This document shows positions 45,540-57,062 of a stretch of DNA of 64,000 bases, in pieces. The stretch's first letter is position 1. Every line of letters starts with the position of its first letter. Position numbers and translations under genes: made by a program. The notes under the pieces are model-generated. The model was not told the origin of the DNA and did not search any database. It worked only from the letters and a program-made list of their open reading frames with translations. The stretch is from assembly GCA_025766275.1 (NCBI GenBank), contig JAFKAC010000102.1:62001-126000 (forward strand). Direction: 5' to 3'. The DNA is from Lactarius indigo. Taxonomy: Eukaryota > Basidiomycota > Agaricomycetes > Russulales > Russulaceae.

Positions 45540-47274
45540 TAACCACAACTCGCTAGGTGTCTCTCAATAGGCATATTAGGCATTACTAGTCCGCATTGAC
45601 TGTCCTTACAGAGATGCTGTAAACTTCGTGTCTTTGTGCCCTTCCACCACCGTTAACATTTTAGTAGTCAATCCGAGCCAGAAGGTGCAACTCTTCGCCT
45701 GTGGCTCGCCTCATCATGGGCCCAGACTGTCTTTTCCCCATCAAAACGCTTGCCGCACCGGGTCGGTTCTTATGGACTTGACTGTCGCTTACAGATTCGG
45801 TAGCTACACTGTTTGCACTAGAAGCCGCACCAAGTTGATGATTAGTGGACTGTTTTCGTGCAGAGAGGCCGTGTTTAACGCCACGTTGATATACCCACGT
45901 GTCAGGAAAGCTACAGTAATGCTGTGCACCAATGGAGCCACTTGTATCTCATTGTGTGCTTACGAGAAGAACGGGCGAAAACCATTCGTAAGTTGCAGTA
46001 TGGCCTTGATATTGCCGACCCCTCCGACGAGTCCGAGACCGCCAACATCAACGTTGGTAACAGCTGCCATGAAATTTATGCTGTGAGTAATGGTTCTACG
46101 TGATGTCCGCCTTGACAGCAGAGTGTCGGAGGGGTGCCGAGAACTTCAAGTTGACACGCACTGGCAAAGCTATCGCATCTGAGGGGTACCTACCATATAC
46201 ATACGTTCGACAATGGTGTGCATCTTGTTGGATGGTGGGGCCACGGCCTGGACTTACGACCGGGAAGCTTGCTTCGGTGTGCACTTTTTTTCCCCCTCTT
46301 GGCTCGGAGTAAGGGCAAAAGCCGGATTCTAGGCGCCGCGGCTCTCTGAACAGGGCCATGTCCGCTGGCTTTATCACCTCTCTGACGCGTGGATATTTTC
46401 TTCTTCGCTGGCTTCGTGAATATTTCGTTTGGGCCGGTATCTCCGTGGACGTGGGTTCGCAGCGCGGTGGACAGCGCGTTGGTAGGCAGATTGAGGATGC
46501 TGTAGTTGGTAAATGGTGCATCTACGTAGATTTTTCTGGTGTATCTCTCGCTTACAGAAACGAATGGTAAGGTCATACGATCAGTCAGATCAGATATGAA
46601 CAACTTATGAACACCCTCTTACTGTAGTCGCAGATGATACACCCCGACTAACCTTGCATTTCTTTTGTAGCTTCTCCGCGGGTCAGACTAGACCCACGAA
46701 CATTTCACAGGCACTTACAGCAAATCTGCTCCAGGGAACACCTGAACACATAAAGCAGACTTCTGAGATTGGAGCTCATAGTTAAAGTAATGTTTCAAGT
46801 AATGTTTGGAATTTTCAATATCGGTAGTTATGTCGCATAAGTTAGGGTTATAAAATAGTTATCCTTTTTCTGTGTGCTACCTCGGCATCCCCCGTTACAG
46901 AATAATGTTACCGTATACTCCTTCAATCTCAGCCTTTTACCCTAATCTGGACACGAGGCCTATCTCAATGGACTTTGCTGTAAACAGTACGTCAAGCGCG
47001 GCTAGCTCAAAATAAGAGGGAGAGCTGAGCACGTTTGTCCAAGCTACCACACTAGTCGAGCAGACTTGAGCGCGACGGAGCGTAACAGTCCGATGTTCGG
47101 TTTTGACGGAGTACCCTCCTATTACCGACAATACCGACAATGCACCGGCGACCAACCTACGTTAATACGATGTCTCCGCTGGCACTGACTACCTTTAAAC
47201 AATATGTATGAATTGATTAAAAGGCATAGCCGTTTGTAGCTACCCCCGAGCTCAGGCGTTTCCCAAGTGTACTC
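45540..47274. other. degenerate repeat block between copies C and D
   Basis: The first 350 bases repeat the 3' flank of copy A. About 46,100-46,600 resembles 40,000-40,450 on the minus strand. Open frames here are short and shared only as decayed pieces; no gene is supported. The last 80 bases carry the promoter block shared by all copies. Confidence 0.5.
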
Positions 47275-49263
47275 ATGCTCTCGACGACGCCTTTACTCTG
47301 CGCGCTGCCACTAGTCGCATTGGCATATGGCCATCAGGAAACGTTGGACGACCGTGCAATACTGGGTCCAATGCCTCAAGTTAAGGCAACTTGTCATCGG
47401 ATAGCTGCAGCCATCTCTAATGCTTCCGAGGTGTTCTATCCCTGTGTGTTCCGCGCCCTTGCTCATTCTTAATGCTAGAACTGATAGCTGTTTTCTTGGA
47501 CAGATTCTGCTCAGTACATCTCTGACATCACACATACATACGCGTCCAGTTCCGAGGTGTCTACTTGCTCAGTAGAGCCTGGATCAGTGGACGACGTGAG
47601 CAAGATTGTATGAAGTTGTGCATGGTTCGATTTGCTCCGGCTGATCACGTTTTTGTAGCTACGCATCATAGGCTCGACCTGCACGCCTTTTGCGGTCAAG
47701 GGTGGAGGTCACACAGATAATCCTGGTTTCTCCTCGACACGTGGTGTCCAGATCTCTCTAGTACGTTTCGACAAGATAACGATTAATTCTACTGGTCGAA
47801 CAGTCGAACTCGGTGCTGGTCTTACCTGGAGTCGAGTGTATGCTGCGCTTGATCCCTTTGGGATAACCGTCATCGGGGGACGTGTAGGGGACGTTGGTGT
47901 CTCTGGTTTGACACTTGGTGGCGGTGAGTGTCGTTCGTCGCTCGATGCCTCGACAGGGCATAGATCCACGGTGTGCAGGGATATCGTTTCAAAGCAACAA
48001 GTATGGCCTTTCGATCGACAACATCGTAAGTTACGAGCTTGTCTTACCCAATGGGACAATTGCCTCGGTCACCTCGAACGATAAGGACCTCTGGTTCGGG
48101 CTAAGGGTAAATTATAAGCCAGCGAATGGACTACGGTCTTGCTGACGTTTGAAACTGCAGGGAGGGATGAACAATTTTGTGCGCGACGAAATTTTCAGGA
48201 AATGATCATCAGAAAACTCAAGTTATTAACAGGGAATTGTGACCAAGTTTGTCGTCAAGTCGCATCCGCAATCCAAAGTTTGGGTTTGTATAGACCAGAT
48301 CTCAGAGAAGAATTATATCGACATATCAGTCTAAGGGTGGTATTATGTTCTATCCTCCGAACCAATTGGATGCGGTCAAAGATGCCCTCGTGAAGTATCA
48401 GCAAAAGCAGGATGTCAACGCCGCACTCGCGGTGTTTGTAAATTATGCCTCAGGCCAAGTACGCTTGAAGCCCTCTGCATGTTCAAGAAGACTGAGCTGA
48501 CTCGCGACAGTTGACATCTGGTTCAGTCCTCTTCTACGATGCACCTGCTCCCCCTCAGGGACTTTTCGATGATTTCTTGGCCATTCCGAGCACCCTGGCG
48601 AATGTGTCGACTTGGTCGTATCCTGATCTAATCTCAACATTCAACCCATTAAGTCCTCCTCCCGATAGCGTACGGTTGGTAGTCCACTCAACCCGGCTGC
48701 GGTGGTGCTCACACGATACTTCTAGCAATTACGGCTGTGGGGTGCCAGTCACGCAGTACTCGCCTGCCGTTTTTGACGCGTTCGTGGATCAAACCTTGGT
48801 TGGTACCTTTTTTTTTTTTTTTTCGAGACCAAGCATCGATGAGTCCATAAGCTGAACGTGTTGGTAGGTGTGGGGCTCACGCGTTGCTTCCCTGGAGAAA
48901 AATGCGAGCGTTTCTGCTTATTTTGAGCCGTTCGATAGTGGTATCTTCTCGCACGGGTCCGGGTCTGCATATCCTCCAGATCGCTCCCAGGCGGTCTTCC
49001 AATCTCTCATTGTCGCCACGTGGACCAATGCCTCGACCGACGGCACCATTGCCCCTGCGTTGCGCAGAGCGAAGGCCGCGGTACAAGCTGTGGCGGCCGC
49101 GGATGGGCAGGATGTGGCGCATGCCGCGGTGTATGTGAATTACGCGTTGTTCGATACCCCTCTGGAGGAGATCTACGGACAAAATGTGCCTCGACTTCGT
49201 AGGATCAGAGCTGCTATAGATCCGAAGGACGTGATGGGGCTCGCTGGAGGGTTCAAGTTCTAG
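47275..49263 (+). CDS. secreted FAD-linked oxidoreductase, copy D
   Basis: Best resolved copy. Exons: 47275-47443, 47504-47607, 47659-47923, 47979-48106, 48161-48178, 48233-48283, 48336-48458, 48511-48674, 48726-48798, 48868-49263; 496 residues, all phases agree. Signal peptide MLSTTPLLCALPLVALAYG; SSEVSTCSVEPGSVDDVSKI before the FAD domain; FAVKGGGHTDNPGFSS with the flavin-linking His; GVSGLTLGGG; NKYGLSIDNIVSYELVLPNG; BBE end ALFDTPLEEIYGQNVPRLRR. The intron before the last exon has a T run (about 48,807-48,823) absent from copy B. Likely secreted and active on a small alcohol or sugar; substrate unknown. Confidence 0.87.
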
Positions 49264-49956
49264 TTACTTTATAAGCAACAGGCATTAGTTCACACTTAGA
49301 GAGCTGTTTTTAACTTCGTGTCCTCGCACCCCTCCGTGGTGATGGTCTACTCTATAGTTTTAGTAGCCCAGGAGCGGCTCTGCGCTTGTGCCTCGCCTTA
49401 TCACGGACTCGAGCACGGACTGCCTTTTCTCACCACAGGGTTGGTTCTCATTGATGCCCCATACGTAATGGTTCTCTGTCTCGCTTAGGTTGCTCTTGTC
49501 AGATGACCTCTCTATGCTATTTATACTGTACCCACGGTGCAACCTAACTCGAGTTCAAAGCGAACATTGGCGCTCGGTAATGAGAACTTGTAATTACGTG
49601 TTGTCCGTTTACATATGGAGCGAACATGTCCTCCCTATTAGAACCGGTTTTGTACTTTACCGTAGTCGTGGCCATACAACGCTCACGGGCAAAGTGTCGC
49701 GCCGTGATGCAACCAGGTTGGATTAGAAATCCAACGTCGCATCGATCTCAAATTAAAATGCGACAGTACACGTATGCCATTGACAGGGTCCATAAGTAGA
49801 ACAGCAAAGGGAAGGCAAATGCGGAGTTTTTCGAGAATAAATATCCAAAAGTAAGCCAAAACGATGCGAAACAATCGCGTCGAGCCTACCGACATCGAGA
49901 TGGAGAGACATCTTCCAGAGGTGTGGGTGTCCCGATGCGCAAGAAAGGATTCGTGT
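49264..49956. other. intergenic, no gene supported
   Basis: Separates the oxidase array from the housekeeping block. No recognisable coding or repeat content. Confidence 0.55.
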
Positions 49957-51210
49957 CTATTGAGGGCTCGGATCGGTATCGTTAGTCACCAGTGCAATAT
50001 CCGATACCGTCGCGGCATCCTCAGACAGCTCTTCTGGCGGCGGCGGCGGCGGGAGAGCGGTCGCTTTCCACCCACTGCGGAAGGACGCAATCGCAGCCGC
50101 AAAGCCAAACAGCGAGATCCAAATCTAGAAACAAGCGCCCGTAAGCTATCTAACGCACAAAGCACGACCTTAAAAATCATGAACTGACGTCGTTTCCGAA
50201 AAGGCCCTTCTCAAGTGACCTGGGTTAAAAGCATTGGTGTGAGCACACAGAAAGAAAAAAAAAGGGGGGGAGCAGAGCTGACCAATGGATCGTCATGGGC
50301 AGATAGCTCAAGTTGACCGCGAGCTCGTTGTACCACGCGTCCCACCTCCGCGCGAGCTCAGCGCGCTCCTGCGGCTGCAGTTTCTCGCGCGCGCTCAGCT
50401 TCTCGAGCGCGCGTTGGCGCTTGACGAGCAGCGCGCGGTCTTCGCGGAGGTGCGCGAGCTGGAGCACGACGTACGTCATCCAGAGACGCGTGGACCACAG
50501 CGATACCGCGCCGTCGTTGATGGCCACGCGGCGGGGCTTGCCGCCGGACGGGATGTTGGGGAGGTGGAGCGTGGAGGGGACGAGGTCGTTCGTGCGGAGG
50601 AAGGAGAGCTGTTGGAGAGGGAAGAAGGCGAGCATGGACCATCCTTGGGTGCGCTCGATGGTGAGGAGGCGGCGCGTGGGCGGCGGGGCGCGCTCGAGGG
50701 CGATGAGCCATTGGATTATGGGTAGCATTCCTGATGTGGTGTGAGGTGTGAGGAAGGGGTATGTGAATGTGCACGTGCACGTACCCCATAGACCCCACAA
50801 GGAGCGAGCGCTTCCTATGGTACTTGCGAGTTTCGCGAGCTTCGGAGCGATAGAGCTGGTCGGCTGACTGCGCACGCCTGCGCGATGTTGGAGGCGGGCT
50901 CGTGCTTCCAGAATAGGGATCAGCACCTTTGCCCCATATTGGATGAGCTTAACCATGATCAGCGTTGTAGGGGCGAGTCTAAACAACGGCACGGCACCCT
51001 ACCATGAACAGTTTGCTGTTATTGGAGTATCATCAGTACAGTCATTGGGAAGGAGAAGAAAAGGATATCGTACTCGCTACCACTCCAGGTGCTGAGATAT
51101 CGAATGAGGTGGTTCAAGGTTTCGGATGGTCGTAAGTTCCCGAATGCACCTAAGGTCATGTCCTCTATACGACCGGCGGTGAGGGGCTTGTATGTCGCGG
51201 CCATTGTCAT
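49957..51210 (-). CDS. PEX11: peroxisomal biogenesis factor 11 (PEX11) family
   Basis: Membrane protein that elongates and divides peroxisomes. Six exons on the minus strand: 51210-51074, 51015-51003, 50947-50785, 50730-50283, 50219-50189, 50124-49957 (319 residues, all phases agree). Seen: LNHLIRYLSTWSGSDKLFML, IQYGAKVLIPILEARARLQH, GSARSLWGLWGMLPIIQWLI, FFPLQQLSFLRTN, WYNELAVNLSYLPMTIHWSL, EKGLFGND and a hydrophobic C-terminal helix (IWISLFGFAAAIASF) before a Pro/acidic tail. The second exon is only 13 nt; without it the PEX11 signature GSDKLFMLIQY is broken, which supports it. Next to the PEX26-like gene on the same strand. Confidence 0.85.
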
Positions 51211-52032
51211 AGCGTGGGGGGGTTCAGAGTACTCTAGTGAATTATCCCGGCCTCACACTTAACCAGTCTCGGACAATTCGGAATACCGTATGGAGTTGCG
51301 TTTTTTAACCGGGCCGTGAGAGTAGCTGATGTAATCAAACCGTTGGTCGTTGATGCCGCAGCGTCGTGTCAAAACTCTTTCCTAACGAACAAATCCCTGG
51401 GGACACCAAAGTTCGGGCGGAGCCAGCTCCCAGCCTCTCTGTCCGCGTTCCAGTCCCCTAGACAAACGTGTCACACTTCGACTGTGTTCCTGTTTCGTAT
51501 CACAACCGTATCTCGTTTGTCTGGAGGCGTCGCTCTTGCTGGCGTCCATGATCGGCGTAAGAGCATATGGGAGGAACGGGATGCGTCGCTGGTGGACGGA
51601 CATTCTTTTCGTTGTGAAGGCAGTATGTTTTATCTCGAGTAGCTCGTGTCGATGATGCTATTGGCAATCTGAGTCGCTCTTCGTATTGTCACTCTGGTCC
51701 GATACGGTACTTCTGTCGTGAGGTTGATTCGCGATCTAGGCCCAACTCTGCACACATCCAGACTCTGCTTCCCCATTTCCCTTACATGCATTAGTATCGT
51801 GCATCGTGCAAATGATCAACAATGTTATCGTCGTGAATCCCAGGATGGCAGGAATAAATATGCTCGATGTGTCTCAGATGGCCCGGAGATTTCAATAGAT
51901 CATATATAACATATCTACGTTAGAACGAAAGTGTTAGGTGACTTGGCAGTCGTACTAGATAGACAAATCAAACATCGGTGTACAAGCTAGAACGGACTCC
52001 TTTCTGCAATACCGACCGCCTTTGGCAGCCCA
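51211..52032. other. intergenic, no gene supported
   Basis: Promoter side of PEX11 and 3' side of the PEX26-like gene. No recognisable content. Confidence 0.55.
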
Positions 52033-53578
52033 TCACACCAGCCCGCGACCGCCCATCACGACGGTATCCCAGACAGCCCTCACCGCTTCGTCCCATACCG
52101 CGCTCAATAGCCCCCGCCTGCCCTGCACGCCGCTCAACCGCCTCCGCACATCCTCCACCGCCTTAGTCCTCGCACCAACTTCAGCACCAGCGCCGGCAGC
52201 AGCCACCGCAACGGTGGCCTTGTGTCTGCGACGGAAGAAGCGTACCAGCGCTACGAGCGTGGGCAGCACGACGCACAGGATGAAGATGGGCGCGTGGCGG
52301 AGGTATGGGCGGAGCGCCTCGAACGACCAGGAAACCGACACGGCGCCGCTGCGCGTGAGGAGCGCGTGCCATGACGAGCTGCCCGCATAGCGTGGTGCCG
52401 CAACGGGGGACGTCCTACTGCGCCGGGCACGGCTGGCCGCGCGGTAGGTGGCGGGGGTGAGCGTTGCAGTGGATGGAGTAGGCGTGAGCGGGACCAACGC
52501 GTGTGTTTGCTTCGCGCCTGAGGGTGGTATACGCCGGAGCGGGTTCGCAGGCACGGCGGTGTGCGTCGAGTTGCTGGAGGCGGAGGAGCTGGAGGGTGTT
52601 GGAGAGGACGGACGCGAGGAGGTTGGCGTCACGGCTGAAGAAGGTTCTGTGATGGAGGGTGGATGTGGAGAGGAGGTCGGTGGCACGGGCGCTGATGCTG
52701 ATGCTGATGCTATTGGTGGGTCAGCATCGGGTTTCCGGACGAGGGATGCGAGGTGCTGTTCGTGCAGGGACGCGAGGGACGCGGTGAGACGCTGCGAGGA
52801 CAGGCCAGTCCGTAAGTGGCTGATACTGCGGGTGGCAGTGAACACATACCTCTCTGCTCTGGGCGGAGAGCTCCGCCTCGTACTGAAGGAACTGCCGCGC
52901 ATACGCCCAATCTCCGAGTGCGGGGAGAACGCTCAAGCAGTACACCTCGAGCACTTTCTCGTAGCCGTCCTCGGGAACCGCGGAAGGAAGCCTACACGCC
53001 AGCCACTCCTCAATGATCCCGCGTCCCGCGGCAGGACAGCCAATCTTGGCGCTGGAGAGGGCGAGCGTGACGAGTACCTGTGCGGGGAGGAAGGCAGGAT
53101 TAAGGGTGGGGCTGTCCGCTGGGGCAAAGAGGCGGACGGAGCGCGAGTGGAGTGTGGCGAGGAGCGCGGCGCCAGAGAGTAGTGCGTTCGAGCGCAGCGG
53201 CGCCGGGACGCTCGCTGTGTCTGCGGGTGGCGAGGTATAGACTGTGACGTCGAGGGTGATGCGCAGGACGTCCCATTTGCGGCGGTGTTCAGAGAGGGAG
53301 TCGAGCGCGCTGGTGGAAGGTGGCGTGAGGAGGGCGAATGCGGAGGTCAGGAGTGAATGGGTGAGAACGACGTCGCGATGAAGGAATGCGCGGACGGCGC
53401 GTGCGTAGAGCGGGCGTAGGGTAGCTGCCGTGTTATGCTGTTGTAGTGAGGAGGGCGATGGCGTGATGGTGGTGGTGGTGGTGAGTTGTGGCAATGGTAC
53501 GGTGGTGACGGCTACTTTTAGGGGAATAAACGTTGTAGAAGGGACTGTCGGCGACGTGGTAAGCGTCGCCGTAGGCAT
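52033..53578 (-). CDS. probable PEX26-like tail-anchored peroxin
   Basis: Two exons on the minus strand, 53578-52850 and 52791-52033 (495 residues, phase 0). Residues about 50-245 form a helical solenoid-like region: LRPLYARAVRAFLHRDVVLT, KWDVLRITLDVTVYTSP, FLPAQVLVTLALSSAKIG, GIIEEWLACRL, YEKVLEVYCLSVLPALGDWA. A long Ser/Pro-rich linker follows, then one transmembrane helix (APIFILCVVLPTLVALVRFF) with a basic RRRHK stop and a tail of about 70 residues. An N-terminal helical cytosolic domain, low-complexity linker and single late membrane anchor match PEX26/Pex15, which hold the Pex1-Pex6 ATPase at the peroxisome. The spacing of the late helices resembles animal PEX26 from memory. The neighbouring PEX11 gene fits. 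Not proven: no alignment was run. Confidence 0.5.
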
Positions 53579-53993
53579 GATGATGAGAGAAGATCAAGGT
53601 GGTCGGGCTGACTCCTGTTGAGAGCAAGTCGTCTGGGTGGCATTCACGCTTGAGTCGGAGACCGGACTTTCACATGTAACCACATAACGTGTACTGGAAC
53701 ACCGGGTCGCCCGCACGCCCTGGGGGAGTCAGCACTCCTCACGGTCACGGTCAGTCAACTTTAATGACTTGGGTGCGTGACCTTGAGTAAATTGTTTGCC
53801 CGCTCAACTGAGACCGCCCATTTTGTCAGTGCGGCGATGGGCGTAACTTAGATAAATAAATCTAGTGATCGTGATTGGACGGGTCCGCCAAGTTCAACAT
53901 GCCAGTACAGGGCAACGGCTGTGCAAAAGTGGCGTGGCAGGGCCAGCACCTTCTATCGCTCTCCCCAGTTGCTCGCCTTCTCCATACCCCGTC
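53579..53993. promoter_or_regulatory. divergent intergenic region between PEX26-like and GH17 genes
   Basis: 415 bases between two outward-facing starts, so it must hold both promoters. No specific site recognised. Confidence 0.45.
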
Positions 53994-56116
53994 ATGGCAT
54001 ACCCTCGCGACCCGTTCGGAACCCCAGAGCCAACTGGCTCACAGGCTAGCTTCCAACAACCCTATAGAGACGCGCCAGGGCATTCAAACCCCGATAACAT
54101 GGACTTTTTTGACGCATCTGCCATTCCGGTAAGCGACGAGTGCGGCAACTAGTTCGTTCTAACTTTGGAACTTTGTGCTACCACTCTTTTTTTCTTTCTT
54201 CTCACTCACTTCCAACTCGGCGTTGCGTTTGGCCAACGTCGTCTGTCGTCCTTAGCCACCACATAGGCTATCCTCGCAGTATCCAATTTCTTCAGCTCCA
54301 ACGCACACCGCACCAGACTCGGCTACCCGCGGCGCATATACACTACCTACTAGTACCGACTCAGGACAGGACATCGCGGCAACACCAATACCCATGGCAT
54401 CAGCGTATCGCAACATGGAAGACCCCGTACAGCCCTTCCAGTGGCAGGAAAAGTACGGCACTGGCTCTGGTACCGGCCGCCGCAAGTGGATAGTGCGTAT
54501 TCCTTCCTTTCTTCCCACCCGTCTCCAGCCTGAGCCACGTCATAGATCTGGGGGTCGGTCATTGCTCTCCTCGCTATTATTGGGATTGGCGCCGGCGTAG
54601 GCGTTGCCGTCTCGCACAAGCACGGCAACACGAGCAACCGCTCCTCGAGTAATAGTAGTGGCACCAACAGCTCGGCCGTGCCACAGACGGACCCCAATGA
54701 CCCCAGCACGTTCGTCAAGGACTCGCGACTCAAGCAGAGCTTTTATGGACTCGCATATACCCCTGCCGGCTCACAGCTGCCCAACTGTGGCAACTCGCTC
54801 AGTGCGTTGTCTGTTAATTTTCTTATCTTCTGAGACTGACGGGGATCCACAGGCGACGTTATCACAGACATCCAGGTACGCTCCGTATCTGATCATGATG
54901 GGGCTATGTGCTGACATTTTTCGAAGCTGATTTCACAACTCACCCCCGTAAGCAATACCTCTTTAAACCCGTCTCTCACACTTTTCCAACTAAGCTAATG
55001 GCCGCTCATCTTCCAGCGCATCCGCTTGTACGGCGCTGATTGTAACCAGTCTGCTCTGGTGGTAAGGTTGATCGCACAGCCTTTTCGGCACACGCTGAGA
55101 TGTCCGCAGCTCGAGGCGATTAAGCAAACGAAAGTGGACCTTTCGGTTTACTTGGGCAACTATCCTATCCCGACCGACGGAGGGGCAGCGTACACGCGCC
55201 AGCGCGACCTGATCATAGACGCGGTCAAGACATACGGCACAGACCACATTGCAGGCATCACCGTTGGCAATGAGTGGATGCTCAAGTGAGTGGCATTTAT
55301 TTCGCACCCTCGAATGTACTAAAATCATCTAGCTACTTGAACGCGAATGGAGCGACAGACCCGAACAGCGCTGTCGGAAACCAAGGCGGGCAGATGTTGA
55401 TCACGAACATCACCGATACCATCTCCGTACTCAACTCGCTAAACTTGCCAAAGCACATTCCGGTCGGAACCGCAGATGCTGGTGCGTACTTCAACACGCA
55501 GGTGCTCGAGGCCGTCGAATATGGCGTAGGTGTTAGGTATTTGGGTGTCTGCGCCGCAGTGAATGACGTATTTTTGGTCAGATGTCGAACGTGCATCCTT
55601 GGTTCGCCAACGTGTCGATTGACCAGTCGGCGGCCTGGACGAACGAATTCTTCCAAGAGCAGAATGCGCAGCCAGCAGCGGCGCTGAGCAACCACCCGAC
55701 GATGTACATCGCCGAAACGGGGTGGCCAACGGTCAGAGTTGGATTGGTCAGCAATGGAAATCATGAACTGACACGGCGCAGCAATCATCGGATGCGGGGA
55801 ATGCGAACAACGGGCCGTCAACGGCATCCATTGCGAATCTGCAAACGTTCTTAGATACGTTTGTGTGCCAAGCGAACAAGAACGGGACTGGCTATTTCTA
55901 CTTTGAGTTCTTTGACGAGGTTTGGAAGGTCGGTGATCCGTTTATATTTAGAAGCTCGGTCTGATCGCGACGGCAGGATCAACAATTCGGTGGCGTAGAA
56001 GGCTGGTGGGGCCTTTTCACGTCAAAGTAAGTTAATATTCCTCTTTTTGTCGCTATTAATTTAAACCCCTGTCAAGTAAAACCCTCAAGGACATCACAAT
56101 CCCGACCTGCAACTGA
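53994..56116 (+). CDS. glycoside hydrolase family 17, membrane-anchored beta-1,3-glucanase
   Basis: Cell-wall beta-glucan hydrolase or transferase of the type II membrane form known in basidiomycetes. Twelve exons: 53994-54128, 54256-54492, 54546-54801, 54853-54875, 54927-54947, 55017-55061, 55110-55285, 55333-55525, 55582-55731, 55782-55928, 55977-56026, 56077-56116 (490 residues, all phases agree). Cytosolic Pro-rich N-terminus, then RRKW and a transmembrane helix (SVIALLAIIGIGAGVGVAV), Ser/Asn-rich stalk, and the GH17 barrel: FYGLAYTPAGSQLPNCG, RIRLYGADCNQS, VYLGNYPIPTD, IAGITVGNEWML (acid/base Glu), VGTADAGAYF, NVHPWFANVS, MYIAETGWPT (nucleophile Glu), YFYFEFFDEVWK. Both catalytic Glu are present. 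Confidence 0.88.
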
Positions 56117-57062
56117 TAAACTTATCCTTGGACCTTTGGACCATCTCTCGATACCTTCTCGCTGTAGTTTTGTTTTTTGTGTTTTTTGTTTTTGTTCTCG
56201 TTGGACGATTGGACATCACCCTTTGATTTGTATTGACGCCACGTTCTTGTCACTCATTTGTCAATTCTTGCCAAATAATGCATATTCTTGCCCGCGACCC
56301 GCTGCAGCACCGCATCGTGGTCTTTAATACTCAATCACTCCCCCGCAACCGCTGTCACAAAGTATCTGCACAGCTTCTCTTCTCTCGTTCGTTCACATAA
56401 ACCTTATCCGAATAAACTCGACTCCTTGTCCCGCACTGGCCGCCTCCCCGAGCACAACCGAAACAAAGCGCCGTCTCCACTTCCCGTTCACCCATTTCCC
56501 TTGGCGTCGCAAGCAGCAACGCCAGCAACAACAACAACAACAGCAACCACAACCACAACCTCCACACCTCCCGATTTACGACCGTTGGGTGTTTGAGCCT
56601 ACACAGGAACCGGAACGTGACCTAACGTCCCGTCCACCTCGGCGGCACACACACGAACACGCGCATACGCACAGGCTCACGCACACGCCTACACATACCT
56701 ACCCACATACCTACCCACGACCGCGCGCAAGATCGCGAACGAGCACGCCCGAGACTGAACGGGTCCGGATCCAAATCCCCAGCAGCACCGCCTCTTCGAG
56801 ACCACCCGTTGTCTCCCAACAACAACAACAACGCGGCCCTAAGTTTGGCCCCGCCACCACTTTTACACCTACACCTATTACACCACCACCAGCGCCCGTT
56901 CCCGTTTACGTTCCCGTTCCGCAGCCCCCACCCCCACCCCCACCACGCAGACCCTTCACCACCGCCACGTCTTCTTCCATTCCCTCTTTCCATCATCACC
57001 CACCCCCTTCCGTTCCATTACAACGACGATCAGAACAACACCTACAGCAGCGGTCGCCGGGT

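Noticed and set aside
56500..57010. CAA/ACA/CCA-rich runs that could look like a satellite or CRISPR-like repeat
   Set aside because: Simple low-complexity codons and leader sequence without regular repeat-spacer structure.
56589..57062. Pro/His/Thr-rich open frame upstream of the RhoGAP start
   Set aside because: No ATG in frame before 57,063 and low-complexity composition; kept as leader sequence.
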